A stretch of DNA of 14,608 bases from Halobacteriales archaeon QH_10_65_19 (lineage in GTDB: Archaea > Halobacteriota > Halobacteria > Halobacteriales > Haloarculaceae), in NCBI GenBank assembly GCA_003022085.1, contig PXQK01000149.1:6461-21068 (forward strand), read 5' to 3'. The notes under the pieces were generated by a model. That model was not told where the DNA came from. It did not search any database and worked only from the letters and a program-made list of their open reading frames with translations. Shown here piece by piece: positions 1 through 5,017 of this stretch (positions within the stretch are counted from its first letter, which is position 1; every line of letters begins with the position of its first letter). Position numbers and translations under genes: made by a program.

Positions 1-1604
1 TCGTCAGTTTCGAGGTCCCCACGGGACCCCATGAGCGACTCTGCGAAGTCGCGCCCGTACGAGGTCGACCCCCGGTAGTTCGGCCGGTAGACGACGTACC
101 CCTGATCGGTCCAGTAGGTGTACTGGAAGTTCCACGCCGGCGCGTCGTAGGCCATCGGCCCGCCGTGGATCGACGCGATGACCGGCCGCGGGTCGTCTCT
201 CCCGGGATCGAAGTCGGACGGCAGGTGGACGACAGCCTCGATTTCCTCGCTGTCGTCGTTCTCGTAGGTGACCCGGCGACAGTCGGGTGCGTCCAGGCCG
301 GCGAGCAGTCCCTCGTTGAGTGCCGAGAGGCGGGTCAACGAGTCGGGATTGTCCTCGCCCAGGTCGGCGGCATCGAGCCCGAACACGTCGACCCCCTCGA
401 TCGGGTCCGAGAGGGCGACCCCGACCGTCCCGCCTCCGGCGTCTGCGAACAGGAGGGTCCGGTCCCGGGTCTGTGCGGGGAACGTCCGGACCGGGTCGTC
501 GCGGTCGGCCGGGGCCCTGATCAGCCGCGTGAGCGCCTCGTCGCCGATCGCCGCGAGGAGCGTCCCGTCGTCGAGCCAGGACGGCTCCGAGGGCATCGAA
601 ACTGTCCGGTCCAGCGACCCCGTTACCGACCAGTGCTCGACGCCCGCGCCGTCGTCGCCGGGATCGGCCACGCGGATCTCCGCGGGCTTGTACCAGTTCT
701 CGGGATCGTCGGCGACGAACGCGACGTGCTCGCCGTCCGGGCTCCACTCGTAGGCGTAGGTCCGGTGTTCCGAGTCAGTCAGCTTCCGGAGGTCCGAACC
801 GTCGGGGTCGACGGTGTAGAGGTCCAGGACACCCGAGTCGTCCGGACGGTCGGTCCGGTTGCTCGCGAACGCGATCCGGTCGCCCGCCCCCCAGGCGGGC
901 TGGAGGCCGAAGAGAGGTTCGCGCGCTCCCTGGCCGTAGGCGTCGTCCAGCCGCGTCTCCGCGCCGGTTTCGACGTCGACCACGAACAGGTAGCTGGTCA
1001 CCTCGTCGAGCCAGCCTGTCCCGTTGGCCTTGTGCTGCAGGCGCTCGATCTCGATCGGGCCGTTGTCGCGGCGCTGGTCGAGCATCTCCGCTTGCTCCTC
1101 CGTCGGATCGCGCGCCGAGACGACGATCCGCTCGCCGTCGGGCCCCCAGTCGAACTCCCTGACGCCCTCCTCGCGGTCTGTCACCTGCACCGCGTCGCCG
1201 CCCAGTTCCACGTCGAAGTACCAGACCTGGGGCTCGGGCTCGTCGCCGCCGTTGTCGTCCTCGCCGTCGTCATCTTCTGCTTTCTCGTCTCCTGCCTGCT
1301 CGGTTTCTTCGGTTTCGTCCGTATCGCGGCCGACGCGGCGGTCGAGGTCCTCCTCGCGGGTCCCGACGAAGCCGAGTCGTCGGCCGTCGGGCGACCAGGC
1401 AGGCTGGCTCGCGCCGGAGACGCGGGTCAGCCGATGGGGTTCGCGGGAACCGTCCGCCGGCGCGACGAACAGCGACGCCGGGCGCTCGTCCTCGTCGGGG
1501 TCGGACTCCCTGGCGACGAACGCCACCCGGTCGCCCTCAGGGGAGACCGCGACTGCCCCCGGTCTCGATACGTCGTGAAAGTCATCGGGTTCGATGTCTG
1601 ACAC
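1..1604 (-). CDS. S9-family (prolyl oligopeptidase-type) serine peptidase, 3' end missing
   Basis: A cytoplasmic acylaminoacyl-/prolyl-oligopeptidase-like enzyme. 534 codons are visible and the frame is still open at the window edge. The N-terminal part carries TolB/WD40-type propeller blades with repeated W/F-x-PDG cores (about residues 20, 70, 150, 255 and 300). The start of the alpha/beta-hydrolase domain follows, with oxyanion-hole motif HGGP at 480-483 and then YRPNYRGSTSYG. The catalytic Ser (GxSxGG), Asp and His should lie beyond position 1. Residues 90-126 form a very acidic linker, probably a surface loop adapted to high salt. I chose the GTG start because it begins the conserved stretch, has GGGAG 8 nt upstream, and lies 28 nt from a TATA-like box. 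No signal peptide is visible. Family assignment is firm; substrate is unknown. Confidence 0.9.
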   Translation of the reverse strand, partial: MSDIEPDDFHDVSRPGAVAVSPEGDRVAFVARESDPDEDERPASLFVAPADGSREPHRLTRVSGASQPAWSPDGRRLGFVGTREEDLDRRVGRDTDETEETEQAGDEKAEDDDGEDDNGGDEPEPQVWYFDVELGGDAVQVTDREEGVREFDWGPDGERIVVSARDPTEEQAEMLDQRRDNGPIEIERLQHKANGTGWLDEVTSYLFVVDVETGAETRLDDAYGQGAREPLFGLQPAWGAGDRIAFASNRTDRPDDSGVLDLYTVDPDGSDLRKLTDSEHRTYAYEWSPDGEHVAFVADDPENWYKPAEIRVADPGDDGAGVEHWSVTGSLDRTVSMPSEPSWLDDGTLLAAIGDEALTRLIRAPADRDDPVRTFPAQTRDRTLLFADAGGGTVGVALSDPIEGVDVFGLDAADLGEDNPDSLTRLSALNEGLLAGLDAPDCRRVTYENDDSEEIEAVVHLPSDFDPGRDDPRPVIASIHGGPMAYDAPAWNFQYTYWTDQGYVVYRPNYRGSTSYGRDFAESLMGSRGDLETD

Positions 1605-1824
1605 GTGATGTTCTCCCGTGACAGACCTCTTATTGTCTGCGGTTTCCGCTTGCGCATCCTGAACTGCTCTTAGCCACGGTGACAGCGGTAGGGCTGTTCT
1701 CCCGGACAAACGCGCGGTTCCGGCCCGACCACGCGAGGAGGCGGTCCCTGAGCGGTTCGCCGTCGGCCGTCGGGAGAGCCGTGACCCGCAAGGCATTTGC
1801 ACGCGAACCGGAAACCTCACGCAA
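1605..1824. other. Divergent intergenic region between the peptidase and the FAD oxidoreductase
   Basis: 220 bp between two divergent starts. On the minus strand a TATA-like box (read CAATAAGA, 1628-1635) sits about 28 nt from the peptidase GTG. On the plus strand GCATTTGC (1793-1800) sits about 28 nt from the oxidoreductase ATG and may be its TATA element. A minus-strand frame from a TTG at 1791 to a TAA at 1630 (53 codons, including LRDRLLAWSGRNRAFVREN) has strongly G/C-biased third positions and reads like protein. It could be a small gene or the tail of a lost gene, but its start is rare and I recognise no family. Confidence 0.4.
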
Positions 1825-3177
1825 ATGATCGGGATTGTCGGCGGTGGGATCGCCGGCCTCGCGACGGCCTACCGGCTGCAAGGGCACGGCCACGAGGTCC
1901 GCGTGTTCGAGGCAGCCGACCAGGTTGGGGGGCTCGCGGCCGTCCACGAGACGGCGGGCGACCCGGTCGAGAAGTTCTACCACCACCTCTCGAAGTCCGA
2001 GAAGACAGTCGTCGACCTCGCCGAGGAGCTGGGGCTCGGCGACGACATCGAGTGGCGGGTCGGCAAGAACGCCTACTACGTCGACGGCGTCGTCCACCCG
2101 ATGGACACCGCCGTACAGATCCTCGCCTACCCGCACCTGAGCTTCTACGACAAGCTCCGGCTCGGCATGCTCGTGCTGGGTATCGACGTCCGGGGCGGGA
2201 TCCCATCGCGGGGCACCTACGACGACCTGACCGACTTCGAGGACGTCAGCATCGAGGAGTTCCTGCTGGAGCACACGACCCGCGGAGTGTTCGAGCACTT
2301 CTTCCACCCCCTGCTGGAGGCGAAGTTCGGCGACCGCTGGCGGGACGTGAGCGCGGCGTGGCTGCTCGGCCGCGTGCGCTTTCGCGGCGAGCGTGACCTC
2401 CGGCGCGGCGAGATCCTGGGCTACCTCGACGGGGGTTTCGGCCGCCTTCTCGACGCGCTCGTGACTGCGGTCGGCCCCGAGAACATCGCGACAGGAACCC
2501 GCGTGACTGGCCTCGATACGAGCGACTGGGCCGTCACGTCGATGACCGTCGAACCCGCCGGCGTGCAGGCAACCGTCGGGGGCGACGACGGGGGCGGGAC
2601 GACAGCCCACACGGTCGACAGCGTGGTCGTCGCGGCGATGCCGAACGTTCTGGAGGCGCTGACGGGGTACACCTGCGACATCGACTTCCAGGGAACGGTC
2701 TGCTCGGTTCTGGGCATGGACGAACCCCTGACCGGCACCTACTGGCTCAACGTCGCCGACGAGGCGCCGTTCGGCGCGCTCATCGAGCACACCAACTTCG
2801 TCCCGCCGGATCGGTACGGCGGCGAGCACCTGCTGTACGTCCCCCGCTACGTCCAGGACCTCGGCAGCGAGTTCTGGGCGATGGACGACAACGCAGTCGA
2901 GACGCTGTGGCTCGACGGAATCGCGTCACTGTTCCCCGACTTCGACCGCGAGGCGGTTAACTGGATCCGGACAGCCCGAAGTCCGCGGACCGCGCCGATC
3001 TACGAGCGGGGGTATCTCGACATGGTGATCCCCTACGACCTCGGCGATGCCGTCGCCGACGGCGTCTACTACGCGGGGATGGCCAGCCGCGCCCAGTACC
3101 CCGAGCGGTCGCTCAACGGCGGGGTCGTCGCCGGGTTCGAGTGCGCCGACCGGATCGCGTCGACCGACACGCAGTGA
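1825..3177 (+). CDS. NAD(P)/FAD-dependent oxidoreductase, amine oxidase / protoporphyrinogen-oxidase-like
   Basis: A 450-residue soluble flavoprotein. The N-terminal dinucleotide-binding motif GGGIAGLATAY (residues 6-16) is followed by the FAD-ribose-binding acidic residue at the end of beta-2 (VRVFEA, Glu29) and the GG motif of the amine-oxidase superfamily (DQVGGLA). The C-terminus has the usual second FAD-contact segment, GVYYAGMAS...SLNGG (about 412-433). Length fits the HemY/UDP-galactopyranose-mutase-like branch. Related bacterial and archaeal enzymes often sit in polysaccharide or lipid clusters, but nothing here names the substrate. There is no strong Shine-Dalgarno sequence; a possible TATA element about 28 nt upstream suggests a nearly leaderless mRNA. 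The stop overlaps the next start (GTGA), so the two genes are probably translated together. Family is confident, reaction unknown. Confidence 0.85.
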   Translation: MIGIVGGGIAGLATAYRLQGHGHEVRVFEAADQVGGLAAVHETAGDPVEKFYHHLSKSEKTVVDLAEELGLGDDIEWRVGKNAYYVDGVVHPMDTAVQILAYPHLSFYDKLRLGMLVLGIDVRGGIPSRGTYDDLTDFEDVSIEEFLLEHTTRGVFEHFFHPLLEAKFGDRWRDVSAAWLLGRVRFRGERDLRRGEILGYLDGGFGRLLDALVTAVGPENIATGTRVTGLDTSDWAVTSMTVEPAGVQATVGGDDGGGTTAHTVDSVVVAAMPNVLEALTGYTCDIDFQGTVCSVLGMDEPLTGTYWLNVADEAPFGALIEHTNFVPPDRYGGEHLLYVPRYVQDLGSEFWAMDDNAVETLWLDGIASLFPDFDREAVNWIRTARSPRTAPIYERGYLDMVIPYDLGDAVADGVYYAGMASRAQYPERSLNGGVVAGFECADRIASTDTQ

Positions 3178-3413
3178 GCGTGACCGGGACGCCGGAGGGC
3201 AAAGAGCGCCTTGTCGAGTTCCGGGACACGCTCGACTCGCGGCTGCGCTACTACGAGGGGATCGATCCGTTCTCGCCGGCCGACGTCGCCGAGTACATCG
3301 ACCTGTTCGCCCGCGCTGCGTTCGTCTGGCACTGCTCGGGGGCCGACGTCGACCGGATCAACGTCACGCCTGCCCTCCGTGACCGCAGCATCGCAATGGA
3401 TCCGCCTGATTGA
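3174..3413 (+). CDS. Hypothetical protein, translationally coupled to the FAD oxidoreductase
   Basis: 79 residues. I placed the start at the GTG that overlaps the upstream TGA by 4 nt (GTGA), a common coupling arrangement in archaea; the longer frame from 3141 lies inside the upstream gene. A second GTG two codons later is also possible. The product is mildly acidic, predicted mainly alpha-helical (RLVEFRDTLDSRLRYYEGID, then DVAEYIDLFARAAFVW), and ends in MDPPD. There is no signal peptide, membrane segment or metal motif. Third positions are G/C-rich, which supports real coding. I do not recognise the family. The tight coupling suggests it works with, or stabilises, the oxidoreductase, but that is inference from context only. 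Confidence 0.65.
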   Translation: MSVTGTPEGKERLVEFRDTLDSRLRYYEGIDPFSPADVAEYIDLFARAAFVWHCSGADVDRINVTPALRDRSIAMDPPD

Positions 3414-3550
3414 GATGGGCGACGCAGCGATTGTGTTGGTGCATGATTATTTTCAGCATCGGGTCCAAATATCGGCGATTTTGCGGGCTGAAACGCCTAA
3501 CGCGCGATTCCATAGCGTCGTCGGGCTATGTATACTTGCTCCGCTCAGTT
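3414..3550. other. AT-richer spacer between two convergent genes
   Basis: This stretch is noticeably more AT-rich than its surroundings, with short T-runs (GATTATTTTC near 3447 and GATTTTGC near 3478) that could end transcription of the upstream plus-strand pair. I see no convincing ORF in it. Confidence 0.5.
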
Positions 3551-3572
3551 CACGCCGAGGAGGATGTCATCA
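3551..3572 (+). mobile_element. Possible remnant of an IS200/IS605-type right end
   Basis: The run CGCCGAGGAGGATGTCAT resembles, from memory, the right end of haloarchaeal IS200/IS605 (TnpB) elements, which close with a hairpin arm followed by GAGGATGTCAA. Only the 3' arm is present. The expected upstream partner arm (CCTCGGCG) is not there, and there is no tnpA or tnpB nearby. It abuts the 3' end of the broken tsr3. About 20 nt of similarity could be chance. Confidence 0.2.
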
Positions 3573-4005
3573 CTCGGGCTCCGGAGCCAGGTAGTCGTCC
3601 TGCACGGCGATCACCTCGCTCGAATCGGCGCAGGCGGCGTACCGTTCGAGCGGCTCCGCGTTGAGATCGCAAAACGCCTCCCCCCAAGAGAACGTCGAGA
3701 GGATCTCCTCGGCCTGCGGGCGGTGGCCGAGGATGACCAGTCCGCCCGCGCAGCGACCGGTGGACTCCGTCGAGATCGAACGCCTCGCTCTCCGCCGTCT
3801 CCCAGGAGCAGTCTAGCGCGACGAGCCGGTCGCTCGCCCTGCGGTCGGCCGGCGAGAGTGCCCGATCGGCGAACGGATCCAGCACGATACCGGCGGGCGT
3901 CTCCCGTGCCGACCGGTGGAGGTCAGCGTAGCCGAGGCTCTCGAGCCGACGTGCGGTGCACTTCTCGGGGTCGTCGTCGCCCTCGTAGCGGATGTGCAGC
4001 TCCAC
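3570..4005 (-). pseudogene. tsr3: Tsr3/DUF367 rRNA aminocarboxypropyltransferase, broken by an internal deletion and frameshift
   Basis: Tsr3 transfers the 3-amino-3-carboxypropyl group of S-adenosylmethionine to a hypermodified uridine/pseudouridine of small-subunit rRNA. The N-terminal half is clear: [20 protein letters not shown] from the GTG at 4005, then [20 protein letters not shown] and GVHRSL. Near 3740-3755 the match jumps by one frame to [38 protein letters not shown] and [14 protein letters not shown], ending at TGA. The segment expected between the halves (in the family roughly PFLVAANPVNYG plus following residues, part of the SAM site) is absent, about 25 residues, and the loss is not a multiple of three. 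The halves total about 146 codons against a usual length near 170. A TATA-like CTTTTTGC lies about 28 nt upstream. The intact frame would yield a non-functional Arg/Pro-rich tail. Sequencing or assembly error is the alternative. Confidence 0.82.
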
Positions 4006-4024
4006 ACCACCCGTAGGCGGGCCA

Positions 4025-4038
4025 CCAGCAAAAAGCAA
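4025..4038 (-). promoter_or_regulatory. Probable TATA element of tsr3
   Basis: Read on the minus strand this is TTGCTTTTTGCTGG, a T-rich box in GC-rich surroundings, centred about 28 nt upstream of the proposed GTG start of tsr3. The spacing suits a nearly leaderless archaeal transcript. Confidence 0.4.
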
Positions 4039-4070
4039 CCGCACCAGGGATGGAGCGCCCCAATGCGCAC

Positions 4071-4079
4071 GCTTAACTG
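4071..4079 (+). promoter_or_regulatory. Possible TATA element for the short acidic ORF
   Basis: CGCTTAACT lies about 27 nt upstream of the ATG at 4102, the same spacing and sequence type (xCTTAAx) as the box upstream of the gene at 10984. Confidence 0.35.
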
Positions 4080-4101
4080 TTCAAACGCTGAATAGGATGT
4101 A

Positions 4102-4259
4102 ATGATCGATGAGGGCGAGGCGGCGCCGACGGGGACGGCGACGACGGTGACAACGGGGAAGTCGAACTCGACCTCACAGATCCGAGTGACGGCGAGGGTG
4201 ACGACGGGAACGAATCCGACGAGTTCGGCGGTGACCACGGCGTCCCCGACTCGTTGTGA
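4102..4259 (+). pseudogene. Frameshifted short acidic ORF
   Basis: From the ATG the frame reads MIDEGEAA and then turns into Thr-rich sequence with no halophilic character. One base away, the frame reads a strongly acidic haloarchaeal-style tail: DGDGDDGDNGEVELDL, TDPSDGEGDDGNESDEFGG, then DHGVPDSL and a TGA. Joining the two at about 4120-4126 by a -1 shift (one missing base in the GC-rich run) gives a coherent acidic peptide of about 51 residues. No family is recognised. It may be a decayed gene, the surviving tail of a larger one, or a gene damaged by a sequencing error. Alternatively, the acidic frame may be a chance product of GAC/GGC repeats. Confidence 0.3.
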
Positions 4260-4374
4260 TACTGGTTGTTGTGACCCTGTACCGACTCATAACAATCACT
4301 GTCAGGTGCTCCCGGCGCGCACCACGTTCTATACGGCCGGAAGCGAGTGACAGAGGCGCCAGTCACGGTCGCTC
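4260..4374. other. Spacer with no supported gene
   Basis: No convincing ORF is present on either strand. On the plus strand the frame ending SKKWKRKGKRLR near 4408 is basic and has no start codon. This interval lies downstream of the candidate small RNA on the minus strand. Confidence 0.4.
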
Positions 4375-4482
4375 CAAGAAGTGGAAACGGAAAGGAAAGC
4401 GCCTGCGCTGAAAAACGCGCGGGCGCTTGCCGCCCTGAATTGGTCCCCGCTGACGCTTCGGCCCTCCAGACGAAGCGTCACA
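4375..4482 (-). ncRNA. Candidate small RNA with two strong hairpins and its own promoter
   Basis: On the minus strand the first element is a perfect 10-bp stem, TGACGCTTCG (4480-4471) pairing with CGAAGCGTCA (4460-4451), closing a 10-nt loop TCTGGAGGGC. After a roughly 22-nt linker comes a 12-bp stem with one G-U wobble: AAGCGCCCGCGC (4428-4417), loop GTTTTTCA, GCGCAGGCGCTT (4408-4397). It is followed directly by a pyrimidine-rich run, TCCTTTCCGTTTCC, of the kind archaea use for termination. A TATA box at 4501-4510 predicts a start at about 4480, the base of the first stem. No ORF explains this sequence. The 10-bp stem is strand-symmetric, but promoter and U-rich tail both favour the minus strand. 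I recognise no known RNA family. The loop contains GGAGG, complementary to the CCUCC at the 16S rRNA 3' end. Confidence 0.5.
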
Positions 4483-4500
4483 TGATATAACACGACAGAG

Positions 4501-4510
4501 GGATATAAAT
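4501..4510 (-). promoter_or_regulatory. TATA box for the candidate small RNA
   Basis: Read on the minus strand this is ATTTATATCC, a very good archaeal TATA match and one of the most AT-rich points of the window. It is centred about 26 nt upstream of the first base of the 10-bp stem at 4480. It lies downstream of the stop codon of the preceding minus-strand gene, so it does not serve that gene. Confidence 0.55.
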
Positions 4511-4544
4511 GTAATGGCTTGGGTGAGATGTACCGAAATCGCAA

Positions 4545-4691
4545 TCAGATATGTTCCTCTTCGAGCGCCCACCCGAGCGCCCGCTTGTAGTAGGTAAACA
4601 TCTGCCGAACGCCTTCGTGGTTCATCTCTTCGGATTCGAGCTGTTCTGCGAGAAACTCGTACTGGTCGCGGATCTCCTCCTCGTCTCGCAT
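4545..4691 (-). CDS. Small acidic helical protein (48 residues), unknown function
   Basis: A short frame with strong halophilic character: MRDEEEIRDQYEFLAEQLES, then EEMNHEGVRQMFTYYKRALG, ending WALEEEHI and TGA. It should form two amphipathic helices, with no Cys, signal peptide or membrane segment. An in-frame ATG two codons upstream (4697) would give 50 residues. I prefer 4691 because the box CGAAACCCTTTGGG is centred about 28 nt upstream of it, fitting leaderless initiation. Third positions favour G/C and the composition is far from that of the opposite-strand frame. I cannot name a family. Similar short helical proteins are common as conserved hypotheticals in haloarchaea and their viruses, but that is from memory. 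Confidence 0.65.
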   Translation of the reverse strand: MRDEEEIRDQYEFLAEQLESEEMNHEGVRQMFTYYKRALGWALEEEHI

Positions 4692-4714
4692 ACCCATTCT
4701 TCAGGGCCGGACAA

Positions 4715-4727
4715 CCCAAAGGGTTTC
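4715..4727 (-). promoter_or_regulatory. BRE/TATA-like promoter of the 48-residue protein
   Basis: On the minus strand CGAAACCCTTTGG combines a BRE-like CGAAA with a CCCTTTGGG core centred about 28 nt from the ATG at 4691. Confidence 0.45.
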
Positions 4728-5017
4728 GCACCGGCCGGCCGGGCACGGTTCATACTGGTGGCTGTAAGTACGTGAAGATTTAAACTGATAGGGTCGTGCG
4801 TGACTCTGTACCGCCCGGCTGGAGCAGATTGGGAGTCTCAGATTCACTCCCACCGACATTTTGGAGCAACGCCGAAAATAATCACGCGATCGCACACGAG
4901 GCGAGCGACGGCGGCGAACTCGTCACGCGATCCGTAATGAACTCGCTGAGGCGGGTACAGCCCGCGAGCGCAGCCACGAGGAGGCCGCCAGGTTACGAGA
5001 GGTCGGCAAACGACGTT
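4728..5017. other. Intergenic region downstream of rad50
   Basis: 290 bp with no gene that I can support. It contains the AT-rich run GAAGATTTAAACTGATAGG near 4775 and an inverted repeat, GGGAGT (4831-4836) against ACTCCC (4846-4851), with a 9-nt loop. On the minus strand, directly after the rad50 stop, a short frame reads LLVAALAGC, which looks like an archaeal lipobox. It is closed by a TAA just upstream and another stop 31 residues after its first Leu, so it cannot be a gene as it stands. Confidence 0.4.
4831..4851. repeat. Short inverted repeat, possible operator or transcript end
   Basis: GGGAGT and ACTCCC form a perfect 6-bp dyad around CTCAGATTC, about 170 nt past the rad50 stop. The role is unknown; dyads of this size also arise by chance. 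Confidence 0.3.

Noticed and set aside
165..1601. Long plus-strand frame (478 codons) opposite the S9 peptidase
   Set aside because: It is the antisense shadow of the peptidase; the minus strand has the family motifs and the haloarchaeal composition.
1630..2829. 399-codon minus-strand frame opposite the FAD oxidoreductase
   Set aside because: It is mostly antisense of a well-supported flavoprotein; only its last 53 codons, outside that gene, look worth noting separately.
4340..4410. Basic peptide SKKWKRKGKRLR on the plus strand
   Set aside because: It has no start codon and lies antisense to the structured RNA candidate; it does not match the ribosomal protein eL41 or eS30 sequences I know.
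4923..5017. Lipobox-like LLVAALAGC on the minus strand after rad50
   Set aside because: A TAA lies just upstream and a stop comes about 31 residues after its first Leu, so there is no room for a signal-peptide n-region or a mature lipoprotein.
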